Below, piece by piece: positions 8,900 through 17,147 of a DNA stretch of 64,000 nt. This DNA is from JASJBU01 sp963797085 (GTDB lineage Bacteria; Pseudomonadota; Gammaproteobacteria; Chromatiales; Chromatiaceae): the NCBI GenBank assembly GCA_963797085.1, contig CAWCOA010000011.1, forward strand, positions 413,786 through 477,785, given 5' to 3'. The position numbers were made by a program, and so were the translations under genes. Position 1 is the first letter of the stretch. Each line of letters starts with the position of its first letter. The notes below the pieces were generated by a model. It was not told the DNA's origin and did not search any database. It saw only the letters and a list, made by a program, of their open reading frames with translations.

Positions 8900-10057
8900 A
8901 TGACAACTCCAGCATTCTTGGAAATGACCCGTAAATTGATCGCCACGCCTTCGGTCAGCAGTGTCAATCCGTCCTGGGACATGGGCAACCGACAGGTTAT
9001 CGAACTGCTCGACGGCTGGCTGAGCAGCCTGGGTTTCAAAACCGAAGTTCTGCCTATCCCCGAACATCCGGGTAAATACAATCTGATTGCCAGCGCCGGC
9101 ACTGGGTCGGAGGGGTTGGTGCTCTCCGGGCACACCGATACCGTACCGTTCGATGAGGCGCGCTGGAGCAGTGACCCACTACGCATCAGCGAACGGAACA
9201 ACCGCCTCTATGGGATGGGCACGGCGGATATGAAAGGTTTCTTCGCCGTGGTGCTCGAGGCAATACGTGAGTTGCCCCTCGATCGGTTGCAACAACCACT
9301 GGTGATAATCGCCACAGCTGACGAAGAGAGCAGCATGTGTGGCGCGAAAGCCCTGACTGAACTGCATAGAAATTTGGGTCGGCATGTCCTGATTGGCGAA
9401 CCGACCGAACTGAGACCCATCCGCATGCACAAGGGTATCTCCATGGAATCGGTCCGACTGATTGGCAAGTCCGGCCACTCCAGTAATCCAGATCTGGGCG
9501 TGAACGCCCTGGAAGGCATGCATCAGGTTATCGGCGAAGTGCTGCGCTGGCGTGATGAGCTGCAGCAGCGTTATCGAAATCCGGTATTTGAGGTCGAGGT
9601 GCCTACCCTCAACCTGGGCCATGTGCATGGCGGCGACAACCCCAATCGTATCTGCGGAGAATGTGAACTGCAGTTCGACCTGCGGCCCCTGCCCGGCATG
9701 CAGCTTGACGAACTGCGGCATGAATTCGGTGACCGACTCGACAGACTCCTGGCAACAACCGACCTGGAATGGGAATTCAGCCCAGTCTTCGAGGGCATAC
9801 CGGCCATGGAGACAGATGCGAATGCCCCCATCGTGCAGACCCTGGAAAGGCTTACCGGACACCCGGCAGGGGCGGTGGCCTTCGGCACTGAAGGACCCTA
9901 CATGAACAGCCTTGGCATGCAGACAGTGATCTGCGGCCCCGGTTCTATCGACCAGGCCCATCAGCCCGACGAATATCTGCCCCTTGAACATATTCAGCCT
10001 GCGATTAAGCTGATACAGTCACTGGTAAGAAAATTCTGTCTGGATTCAGCGGCATAG
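8900..10057 (+). CDS. argE: acetylornithine deacetylase
   Basis: ArgE removes the acetyl group from N-acetylornithine in arginine synthesis. The M20 metallopeptidase fold is clear: SGHTDTVP with the first metal ligand, GMGTADMKGF with the bridging Asp, TADEESS with the catalytic and ligand Glu pair, GEPTEL, and GKSGHSSNP in the dimerisation lid. The ATG at 8900 (MTTPAFLEM, 385 residues) matches the usual ArgE start; an in-frame ATG at 8837 would add 21 residues without precedent. The next gene, argA, starts two bases after its stop, so the deacetylase and the first acetyltransferase of the pathway are co-expressed. A linear pathway using ArgE together with ArgA is expected. Confidence 0.9.
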   Translation: MTTPAFLEMTRKLIATPSVSSVNPSWDMGNRQVIELLDGWLSSLGFKTEVLPIPEHPGKYNLIASAGTGSEGLVLSGHTDTVPFDEARWSSDPLRISERNNRLYGMGTADMKGFFAVVLEAIRELPLDRLQQPLVIIATADEESSMCGAKALTELHRNLGRHVLIGEPTELRPIRMHKGISMESVRLIGKSGHSSNPDLGVNALEGMHQVIGEVLRWRDELQQRYRNPVFEVEVPTLNLGHVHGGDNPNRICGECELQFDLRPLPGMQLDELRHEFGDRLDRLLATTDLEWEFSPVFEGIPAMETDANAPIVQTLERLTGHPAGAVAFGTEGPYMNSLGMQTVICGPGSIDQAHQPDEYLPLEHIQPAIKLIQSLVRKFCLDSAA

Positions 10058-10059
10058 CG

Positions 10060-11397
10060 ATGTCAAAAAGGAAAGAACAACAAGCCGACCCCTTCATTGA
10101 CTGGTTTCGCGGCTCATCACCCTATATCCATGCCCACCGGGGACGGATCTTCGTCATCTGTATTGGCGGTGAAGCGGTGGCCGATGAAGGCTTTGCCAAC
10201 CTGATCCATGATCTTGCCTTATTGCATGGTCTGGGTATCCGCCTGGTGCTGGTGCATGGCGCCCGGCCGCAGATCGAGGAGCGCCTCCAGGCCAGAAACG
10301 TTGAGATGCAGTACATCAATGGCCTGCGAGTCACCGACGATGCCGCGCTCACTTGCGTTAAAGAGGCTGCCGGCGCTGTGCGGGTGGAGATCGAGGCGCT
10401 GCTCTCCATGGGCCTGGCCAATTCGCCAATGGCTGGCGCGCGCATCCGTGCAGCCTCGGGTAACTACGTCACCGCTCAACCCATCGGCGTTCGTGGTGGC
10501 GTGGATTATGGCCACACCGGCGTGGTGCGCCGTATCGATGCGCAAGGCATCAAACAGCGACTCGACAGCGGCGCCATCGCCATCATCCCTCCTCTCGGTT
10601 ATTCGCCCACCGGTGAGGTATTCAATCTCAGTGCTGCCGATGTAGCCGCTTCCGTGGCGATCAGCCTGGGGGCCGATAAGTTGATCAGTCTGGTGGAAGG
10701 CAAGGGGCTCACCGATTCCCGCAAGCGGCTGATAACCAATGCCAATCCCCGCGAGGTGGAAACGATCCTCGAGCGGCGAAAACAGCTGCCTGAGGACCTT
10801 ACCCAGCACCTGCAGGCTGCCGTCAGCGCCTGCCGCAGCGGGGTAAAGCGCATCCACCTGCTGAACCGTCAGCTGGATGGCGCACTCCTGAAAGAGCTGT
10901 TCACCCGGGACGGTGTGGGCTCACTGATCACCGCCGAGCCTTACGAGAAAACCCGCACTGCAAGCATCGATGATGTACGCGGTCTCCTGGAACTGCTCGA
11001 GCCTCTGGAGTCCGAGGGTATACTGGTGCGGCGCTCCCGGGAGCGGCTGGAGACAGAGATCGAGCATTTCACGTTGATGGAGCGGGATGGCATGGTTATC
11101 GCCTGTGCTGCGCTCTACCCTTATCCCGATGAATCGATGGCTGAGCTGGCCTGTGTTGCCGTGCATCCCGACTACCGGGACGGAGGCAGGGGTGACCGGC
11201 TGCTGGCGCAGATGGAAAACCAGGCCCTGGAACAAGGTATCGAACAGCTCTTCCTGCTGACCACCCACACCGCCCATTGGTTCAGGGAACGGGGCTTTAT
11301 CTCCTCCAACCTCAAGGCGCTGCCCATGCAACGGCTGCAGCTTTACAATTATCGGCGCAATTCCAAAGTCTTTCTGAAAGACCTTAAAACCGCATAA
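10060..11397 (+). CDS. argA: N-acetylglutamate synthase
   Basis: ArgA makes N-acetylglutamate, the first step of arginine synthesis. The 445-residue length fits the classical bifunctional architecture: an amino-acid-kinase-like domain at residues about 25-290 (LVHGARPQIE and VIPPLGYSPTGEVFNL segments) and a GNAT acetyltransferase domain at about 300-430 with the acetyl-CoA loop VAVHPDYRDGGRGDRLL. The kinase-like domain is the site of arginine feedback inhibition in the family. The gene begins directly after argE, with only two bases between, which suggests a single transcript. No features suggest damage. Confidence 0.92.
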   Translation: MSKRKEQQADPFIDWFRGSSPYIHAHRGRIFVICIGGEAVADEGFANLIHDLALLHGLGIRLVLVHGARPQIEERLQARNVEMQYINGLRVTDDAALTCVKEAAGAVRVEIEALLSMGLANSPMAGARIRAASGNYVTAQPIGVRGGVDYGHTGVVRRIDAQGIKQRLDSGAIAIIPPLGYSPTGEVFNLSAADVAASVAISLGADKLISLVEGKGLTDSRKRLITNANPREVETILERRKQLPEDLTQHLQAAVSACRSGVKRIHLLNRQLDGALLKELFTRDGVGSLITAEPYEKTRTASIDDVRGLLELLEPLESEGILVRRSRERLETEIEHFTLMERDGMVIACAALYPYPDESMAELACVAVHPDYRDGGRGDRLLAQMENQALEQGIEQLFLLTTHTAHWFRERGFISSNLKALPMQRLQLYNYRRNSKVFLKDLKTA

Positions 11398-11532
11398 GCA
11401 TCTTTCACCGCTTCTGTTGAGCGATCGCGCCCGCCTATATTTCTAGATCACCGCCTTAGCTCCCACCTGCCAATCGGATTATAATGGCGGGTTTCATTCA
11501 CTCTCCATTGCAGGATCACCGGGAACCCCCAC

Positions 11533-12420
11533 ATGCTCACCGACAACATTCTCGACCTCATCGGAAATACGCCTCTGATTCGACTCAAGGGCGAGAACAT
11601 CTTCGCCAAGGCGGAATTCCTCAACCCAGGCGGCAGCATCAAGGACCGCATCGCCTTGGCGATGCTGGAAGGAGCGGAGCGGGACGGTCTCCTGAAACCG
11701 GACTCCATCATCGTCGAGCCCACCTCGGGCAATACCGGGATCGGCTTGGCCCTGGTCGGCGGCCTGAAGGGCTACCGGGTGCGCATCTTCATGCCGGAGA
11801 ACATGAGCGAGGAACGCAAGATGCTGATCCGCACCCTGGGCGCCGAGCTGGTGCTCACCCCGGCCGAGGAGAGCATTGACGGCGCGGTTAAACGGGTCCG
11901 GCAGATGCAGGCTGAAGACCCGCGGGTGTTCGTGCCCCAGCAGTTCGAGAATTTTGACAACCCGCGTGTTCACTACGAGGAGACGGCCCACGAGCTGTGG
12001 CGCCAGACCAGCGGCGACATCGATTGCTTCGTCGCCGGTGTCGGCAGCGGCGGTACCCTGCAGGGCGTGGGACGTTATCTGAAGGAGCACAAGCCGGATG
12101 TACGTATCGTGGCGGTGGAACCGAAGAATGTCTCGGCGCTGCTGGGACACGAGCCCGGGCTGCACCAGATCCAAGGCATCGGCGACGGTTTCATTCCCGA
12201 GATCCTGGATGTCTCCATGGTGGATGATGTGGTCGAGATCACCGATGAGCAAGCCATCGAGACCACCCGCGAGCTGGGCCGCAAATACGGCTTGCTGGTG
12301 GGCATCTCCTCCGGAGCCAATGTCTACGCTGCCAGGAAGATCGCCGAGAAGATGCAAGGCAACATCGCCACAGTACTGCCGGACCGGGCCGAGCGCTATT
12401 TCAGCACGGCGCTGATGTGA
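11533..12420 (+). CDS. cysK: cysteine synthase (O-acetylserine sulfhydrylase)
   Basis: The protein is a fold-type II PLP enzyme. The Schiff-base lysine lies in NPGGSIKDR (Lys37), the substrate loop is PTSGNTG, and the phosphate-binding glycine loop is GVGSGGTLQG. The segment GLHQIQGIGDGFIP matches CysK-type rather than CysM-type enzymes, hence the symbol; 295 residues is slightly short for CysK. It combines O-acetylserine with sulfide to make cysteine. The start ATG at 11533 is preceded by a weak ribosome site. It stands alone between argA and the phosphate-type locus, and no cysE or cysB is nearby in the window. Confidence 0.85.
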   Translation: MLTDNILDLIGNTPLIRLKGENIFAKAEFLNPGGSIKDRIALAMLEGAERDGLLKPDSIIVEPTSGNTGIGLALVGGLKGYRVRIFMPENMSEERKMLIRTLGAELVLTPAEESIDGAVKRVRQMQAEDPRVFVPQQFENFDNPRVHYEETAHELWRQTSGDIDCFVAGVGSGGTLQGVGRYLKEHKPDVRIVAVEPKNVSALLGHEPGLHQIQGIGDGFIPEILDVSMVDDVVEITDEQAIETTRELGRKYGLLVGISSGANVYAARKIAEKMQGNIATVLPDRAERYFSTALM

Positions 12421-12983
12421 GCAATCCGCTGCTCAAGGGGATGGCGAGTACTCGGATAATGCCTCAGTCGTGATAGCCTGATCAGCCATTCGGCCTGATC
12501 TACAGCTTTGCTCCCAGTATTGCCATTGTTGCGCGACTTCCCGCGACCTCTAATACCACCAGCAAATTTCCTTCCCGAATCACAGCGCCCTCAGCCTGAG
12601 ATCAGCGCCAGCAACAACTCTCAAGGATGGTAATAGCGAGGATAATTGCAATCTATGCAAGCCTTGTGACCCAGGGTGCCACTGCGATATTTTTTGCTTC
12701 ACCACGAGACTCTGTCCGATACAAATATGTCATTTAAGCTTCATTAAAATGAAATAAATTAGTAGTAGTCTTATACGCCAATAAAATGAATTTACCAATA
12801 AATTCACTGGTGGTTTTTATCTTCAAAGCTGCATCGCAAAGGAGATATGCAATGTGAGATTCCAATCACATTCACACAGCGTCCATAGTTGCGGCCACTG
12901 CCGGTTCTTCCAGGAGATAGCATGCCTGAGACCGCACACTATTCTCCGGCTGGATGCCGGTCTTCTCAAAAAAATACTAGGCA
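12421..12983. other. intergenic region upstream of the Pst-type locus
   Basis: About 560 bases with no ORF of convincing length. It contains an AT-rich stretch (12715-12830) with a Pho-box-like promoter and, near its end, a 21-codon leader ORF, both listed separately. No phosphate-binding protein gene (pstS) is present here, which is unusual because pstS normally stands first in such operons. Confidence 0.6.
12727..12760 (+). promoter_or_regulatory. Pho-box-like promoter
   Basis: ATGTCAT at 12727-12733 and GCTTCAT at 12738-12744 are separated by four bases, giving the 11-base period of two PhoB half-sites; the first matches the consensus CTGTCAT at six of seven positions, the second at only four. 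A TAAATT hexamer at 12755-12760, ten bases after the box, could be the -10. It lies about 225 bases before the first gene of the Pst-type locus. The match is moderate and based on the E. coli consensus. Confidence 0.4.
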
Positions 12984-12987
12984 ATGA
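12922..12987 (+). CDS. 21-codon leader ORF coupled to the PhoU-fusion gene
   Basis: AGGAG sits seven bases before the ATG at 12922. The ORF encodes 21 residues beginning MPETAHYSPAG and ends in TGA at 12985-12987, which overlaps the ATG of the next gene (12984) as ATGA. The next gene has little ribosome site of its own, so its translation may depend on this leader. A short GC hairpin (CCGGC tggat GCCGG) lies inside the leader. Nothing in the peptide resembles a known attenuator leader; a regulatory or coupling role is an inference. Confidence 0.4.
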   Translation: MPETAHYSPAGCRSSQKNTRQ

Positions 12988-13629
12988 AATACTACGAAGA
13001 GCGATTGGAAAACGACCTGGCTGCCATGCGTAGCGCAGTCAAAGATATGGGCGACCGAGTCCAGGAAGCGGTCAAGGACTCAGTTCATGCATTGCTCACG
13101 GGGAATCGGCAGCTCTCCAACGAGACCATCTTGAATGATGGATATATCAATCGCGAAGAAGCCGTGTTTCTGGTTACCGGCGAAGCGAAGCCCTTCAAGA
13201 TCTACAACATCCTGTTTATGGACGAGCGTAACGATTCGCTCAGCCAGATGGCCGAAGCCATCGCCCGTAAGGCGTTTCCCGGCAGTGGCATCTATACCAG
13301 CAGAGGACGTCATCCGGCGGAAACGCTACACACTGGCATGGTGGATTTCATGGACCGGCACGGCTATGACTTCACCGACGTGCGCCCACAGACCCCTGGA
13401 CCTGTCCCCAAAAGAGCTCGAAGATTTTCACGTTATCGTCAGTTTAGGCGACCCGGTTGCCAGTTACATCGGCAACGTGCCCTTTCATACCATCGATCTG
13501 CAATGGGAGTTTCCTGCCCCACTCCCCGAAGACCCGGATGATGGAAAAGACTGGGAACAGATATACCGGCAGATGCTGCAGAACATCCATCAACTGATGG
13601 AGGCGTTGCGTGGTGAGGAGGCACCCTGA
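12984..13629 (+). CDS. PhoU fragment fused to an LMW-phosphatase-like domain, frameshifted
   Basis: Residues 1-57 match the first helical hairpin of PhoU (conserved MGDRVQEAV, LLTGNRQLSNETI, and the Asp-x-x-Ile-Asn type turn). Residues from about 72 match low-molecular-weight tyrosine phosphatase or arsenate reductase: the strand YNILF, the P-loop region, SQMAEAIARKAFPG, and the C-terminal EDPDDGK segment. The CX5R P-loop is replaced: Asp80 stands where the nucleophilic Cys should be and Leu86 where the Arg should be, while Asn83 and Ser87 are kept. The domain should therefore bind rather than cleave. A one-base gain in ACCCCT near 13392-13396 splits the frame; the downstream frame continues LDLSPKELEDFHVIVSLGD to the stop at 13629. 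It overlaps nothing and is followed one base later by pstC, suggesting a regulatory or adaptor role for this transporter. Confidence 0.7.
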
Positions 13630-13630
13630 T

Positions 13631-14563
13631 ATGACCCATAGCGCATCCACAAGACACCGCCCCCTCAAATCGGTCGATCGCCTGACCACCAGCCTGCTCA
13701 TCGACAAGGCGGCCCAGATCCTGCTGTTTATCTGCGGCATTTCAGCGATCATCTTTATCCTCAGCATCATCGTCTTCGTATTCGAGCAGGGATTGGAGTT
13801 CCTACTGTTTGAAGTGGATCTCGTCGAGTTTCTCACCTCTCCGTACTGGGAACCCACAGACGATGATGAACCCGTTTACGGAATCCTCGCTCTGATCGTG
13901 GGGACCGCCAGCGTGACCGGACTTGCGATGCTGGTCGCTATCCCCTTCTCGTTGGGTACAGCGATCTTCATTGCCGAGTTCGCCAGTGGCAAGACGCGGG
14001 AAATTCTCAAGATTCTGGTGGAATTGCTGGCAGCGATCCCCTCAGTAGTCTGGGGCTTTATCGGTCTTTCCATCATGAACTCATTCATCATCGAGACCTT
14101 CGATGTGCCGGTCGGCCTGAACGTGCTCAATGCGGGCATCATCCTCGGCTTGATGGCGGCACCGATCATGACCTCCATCGCAGAGGACGCCTTGACTGCC
14201 GTTCCCGACCGTTACCGGGAAGCTGCCGAATCCCTGGGGGCGACTCGCTGGGAACTGATCTATAAAACCGTGTTGCCGGCGGCCAGAAACGGGCTGTTAG
14301 GGGCGGTACTGCTGGGAGTTGGACGGGGTTTTGGGGAAACCATGGCCGTGTTGATGGCCACCGGTCACGCCATCAACCTGCCGACCAGCGTGTTCGATTC
14401 GGTGCGCGCCTTGACCGCAACCATTGCCGCAGAACTCGGGGAGACTGCCTCGGGGTCGGAGCATTTTCAAGCCCTGTTCGCCATCGGCATTTTCCTCTTC
14501 ATCATCACCTTCCTCATCAATCTGATCGCCGACCTGGTGGTCCGCGACGTGCGTAAAGGATAA
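13631..14563 (+). CDS. pstC: phosphate-type ABC transporter permease PstC
   Basis: The 310-residue protein from the ATG at 13631 (GGAGG at about 13616) has six membrane helices in the PstC order, with an extracellular loop after the first helix (YWEPTDDDEPVYG) and the EAAESLGATRWELIYKTVLP coupling motif that contacts the ATPase. SVVWGFIGLSIM and GVGRGFGETMAVL are typical PstC segments. PstC and PstA form the channel through which phosphate passes. The substrate is inferred from family membership; the locus lacks a binding protein, so the true substrate or the source of PstS is open. pstA follows after five bases. Confidence 0.9.
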   Translation: MTHSASTRHRPLKSVDRLTTSLLIDKAAQILLFICGISAIIFILSIIVFVFEQGLEFLLFEVDLVEFLTSPYWEPTDDDEPVYGILALIVGTASVTGLAMLVAIPFSLGTAIFIAEFASGKTREILKILVELLAAIPSVVWGFIGLSIMNSFIIETFDVPVGLNVLNAGIILGLMAAPIMTSIAEDALTAVPDRYREAAESLGATRWELIYKTVLPAARNGLLGAVLLGVGRGFGETMAVLMATGHAINLPTSVFDSVRALTATIAAELGETASGSEHFQALFAIGIFLFIITFLINLIADLVVRDVRKG

Positions 14564-14568
14564 ACAAC

Positions 14569-15477
14569 ATGTCCGTAACCGCTGACAGCTTTTCGTTTTC
14601 ACAAGGCGCCTTTGCCTCGACGGGTCTGAACCTTCGTAAAGAGAAGGTTCAATACCTGTTCCGCCTGCTGTTCATGTTGATGACCGGTCTGTTGATCCTG
14701 CCGGTGGCGCTGATCCTGGGAATGCTGGTTTACAAGGGTGGACCGGCCATCAGCGTAGACTTCCTGTTTACCGATCCGACCCAGGGCATGACTGCCGGCG
14801 GTATCTTTCCCGCCCTGTTTGGCACCATCTGGCTGGTCGCCGTTTCCTTGCTCTTCTCCGTTCCCCTGGGCATAGCGGCCGCCATCTACCTGAGCGAGTA
14901 CGCCCCCAACAATTGGCTGACCCGGCTGATCAACCTCTGCATCATCAACCTTGCCGGGGTTCCATCCATCGTTCACGCCCTGCACGGCTTCGGCGCCTTC
15001 GTACTCTTTGCCGGCATGGGGACGAGCATCCTGGCGGCCAGCCTGACCCTGGCCATCATGACCATGCCAGTGGTTATCGTCGCCACCAAGGAATCGCTGC
15101 AGGCGGTACCCCAATCATTCAGAGAGGCCACCTGGAACCTGGGGGCTACCCGCTGGCAAACCATCGTCAAAGTCGTCCTGCCGAACGCGATCAGCGGCAT
15201 CCTGACCGGGGTCATCCTGGAGGTGTCCCGCTCCGCCGGAGAGACCGCGCCGATCATGTTCACCGGGGCGGTGTTTTTCCTACCCTATCTGCCTCAAGAC
15301 CTGTTCGATCAGACCATGGCCCTTTCCCTGCACCTGTTCGTGGTCTCTACCCAGGTTCCCGGCATGCCTGAACAGACACCCTATGGCGTGGCCTTGGTCT
15401 TGATTGGCCTGGTGCTGATCATGAACAGTCTCTCCATCGCATTCCGGATGTATCTGCGCGGAAAGAAGAAATGGTAA
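14569..15477 (+). CDS. pstA: phosphate-type ABC transporter permease PstA
   Basis: The 302-residue partner permease has a helix at about 28-50, a loop carrying TDPTQGMTAGGIFPALFGT, and the coupling motif REATWNLGATRWQTIVKVVLP; the segment SRSAGETAPIMFTG is characteristic of PstA. Six helices are predicted. It pairs with PstC. Its stop is followed by six bases and then the GTG start of the first ATPase in the same frame, so all genes from the PhoU fusion to the second ATPase should be one operon. Confidence 0.9.
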   Translation: MSVTADSFSFSQGAFASTGLNLRKEKVQYLFRLLFMLMTGLLILPVALILGMLVYKGGPAISVDFLFTDPTQGMTAGGIFPALFGTIWLVAVSLLFSVPLGIAAAIYLSEYAPNNWLTRLINLCIINLAGVPSIVHALHGFGAFVLFAGMGTSILAASLTLAIMTMPVVIVATKESLQAVPQSFREATWNLGATRWQTIVKVVLPNAISGILTGVILEVSRSAGETAPIMFTGAVFFLPYLPQDLFDQTMALSLHLFVVSTQVPGMPEQTPYGVALVLIGLVLIMNSLSIAFRMYLRGKKKW

Positions 15478-15483
15478 GCGAAA

Positions 15484-16257
15484 GTGCTGCAGCACGTATC
15501 TGCACCGATCAAACTGTCGGTTCGGGATCTGACCATCTGCTACAAAGAGAAGCCGATCCTCAGCAACGTGAACCTGGAGATCGCGCAGAACGAGATCTTC
15601 GGCATTATCGGTCCCGCCGGAGCCGGCAAGACATCCTTCCTGAAGTGCCTGAACCGCATGGACATCTTCTCGCCGGAGATGAGCGTAACCGGCGAAATCA
15701 TCATGGACGACGTCGATATCCTCAAAATGCGCAACGTCTATGAGCTGCGCCGCCGCATTGGGGTCGTCTTCCCGCTGCCCGTGGGTTTACCCTTGTCGAT
15801 TTACGACAACGTTGCACTGGCACCGCGCCTGGCCGGTATCAAAAAGAAGGCGCAGCTGGACGAGATCGTCGAGCAGTGCCTGCAACGAGCGGCCTTGTGG
15901 GATGAGGTGAAGACCCGGCTCAATTCCCTGGGCAGTCTGCTTTCCGGCGGACAACAGCAACGCCTGACCATTGCCCGGGCCTTATCGCAAGAGCCAGACT
16001 TGCTGTGCCTTGACGAGTTCTCCATCGCCGTGGATCCGGTCACCACCATGCGCATCGAAGGCGTGCTGAAAGAAATCAAGCAAGAGACCACCATCGTCCT
16101 GGTGACCAATCTGGTGCAGCAGGCGCGCCGTCTGGCAACCCGCACGGCCTTCTTTCACGACGGTTCCTGTGTAGAAGTAAACGACACCGAGGAAATGTTT
16201 ACCGGCACGGTCCAGCATGCAGTCACCCGGGAATATGTTGAGGGACGCTTCGGCTGA
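15484..16257 (+). CDS. pstB: PstB-like ATPase 1 with lost Q-loop and H-loop
   Basis: This 257-residue ATPase starts at a GTG. Walker A is present (GPAGAGKTS, 43-51), as are the LSGGQ signature (153-157) and the Walker B Asp177-Glu178. The Q-loop glutamine, in PstB usually VFQRPNP, is replaced by proline (VVFPLPVG, Pro97), and the switch histidine, usually VTHN, is replaced by asparagine (LVTNLVQQA, Asn209). The D-loop is also altered (SIAVDP). Such a subunit should bind ATP but hydrolyse it poorly in its own site, while still offering a good signature to a partner. The following gene has the opposite pattern. Bacillus and cyanobacteria also carry two pstB genes, but a division of labour of this kind is inferred here. 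Confidence 0.85.
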   Translation: MLQHVSAPIKLSVRDLTICYKEKPILSNVNLEIAQNEIFGIIGPAGAGKTSFLKCLNRMDIFSPEMSVTGEIIMDDVDILKMRNVYELRRRIGVVFPLPVGLPLSIYDNVALAPRLAGIKKKAQLDEIVEQCLQRAALWDEVKTRLNSLGSLLSGGQQQRLTIARALSQEPDLLCLDEFSIAVDPVTTMRIEGVLKEIKQETTIVLVTNLVQQARRLATRTAFFHDGSCVEVNDTEEMFTGTVQHAVTREYVEGRFG

Positions 16258-16289
16258 TCACTCGGTAATTCACTCAAAGGACAAAAACC

Positions 16290-17147
16290 ATGACAAGCGA
16301 AGTTGCCAATCCCACTGAGAGTACCCATGCCGTCCTGGCGACTGATCCGATTCGGGATATTCCTGTCACCGCGCCAGCGGCCCGATACGCCATCAAAACC
16401 ACCGATTTGAACCTCTGGTACGGCACCTTCCAGGCCCTCTTTGATATCAACCTGAAGATAAAGGCCGGCATCATCACCAGCCTTATCGGGCCATCCGGCT
16501 GTGGCAAGACCACCTTTCTACGCAGTGTCAACCGCATAAACGAACGCCTCGGTTACGTACGCACCAAGGGTCGCATCGATGTCATAGGCAACAATATCTA
16601 TGGCTCGGACGTCAACATCGTACAGCTGCGAAAAAAGATCGGCATGGTGTTTCAGCGGCCCAACCCCCTGCCGGTATCGATTCGAGACAATATTCTCTAT
16701 GGATACAAGCTCCATGTGCATGGCAACAAACAGCACCGGCGTGCAGCGGAAGACGAGATCGTGGAAAATTCACTGCAGCAGGTGCTGCTCTGGGACTCAG
16801 TCAAAGACCACCTGGACCGAAAGGCGACGGAGCTTTCTCTCGAGGAGCAACAGAAGCTTTGTATCGCCCGTCTGCTGCCGGTGAAGCCAGAAGTGCTGCT
16901 GATGGATGAACCCTGCTCTGCCTTGGACCCGAGGGGCACCGAGGCGGTGGAAGAGCTGATCTGGAAACTGCGCGGTGAGTACACCATCCTTATCGTCACC
17001 CACAACATGTCCCAGGCCAAGCGGGCCAGTGAAGAGTGCATCTTCATGCTGTTGGGCAAGGTGATCGAGCACCAGGAAACCACGCAGCTGTTCATCACAC
17101 CCGAGAAGGAAGAGACGGCGGACTATATTGAGGGCCGCTATGGCTAG
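16290..17147 (+). CDS. pstB: PstB-like ATPase 2 with degenerate signature motif
   Basis: The 285-residue ATPase has a 35-residue N-terminal extension, intact Walker A (GPSGCGKTT, 67-75), intact Q-loop (VFQRPNPLP, Gln122), intact Walker B and D-loop (LLMDEPCSALDP, Asp206-Glu207) and the switch histidine (IVTHNM, His238). The signature, LSGGQQQR in PstB, reads LSLEEQQK (182-189). Both signature glycines are lost, so a homodimer would lack any normal ATP site. A heterodimer with ATPase 1 would place the intact LSGGQ of that subunit over this Walker A, giving one complete site. Start chosen at the ATG after AAAGGAC at 16277-16283. The gap to ATPase 1 is 32 bases. Confidence 0.87.
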   Translation: MTSEVANPTESTHAVLATDPIRDIPVTAPAARYAIKTTDLNLWYGTFQALFDINLKIKAGIITSLIGPSGCGKTTFLRSVNRINERLGYVRTKGRIDVIGNNIYGSDVNIVQLRKKIGMVFQRPNPLPVSIRDNILYGYKLHVHGNKQHRRAAEDEIVENSLQQVLLWDSVKDHLDRKATELSLEEQQKLCIARLLPVKPEVLLMDEPCSALDPRGTEAVEELIWKLRGEYTILIVTHNMSQAKRASEECIFMLLGKVIEHQETTQLFITPEKEETADYIEGRYG

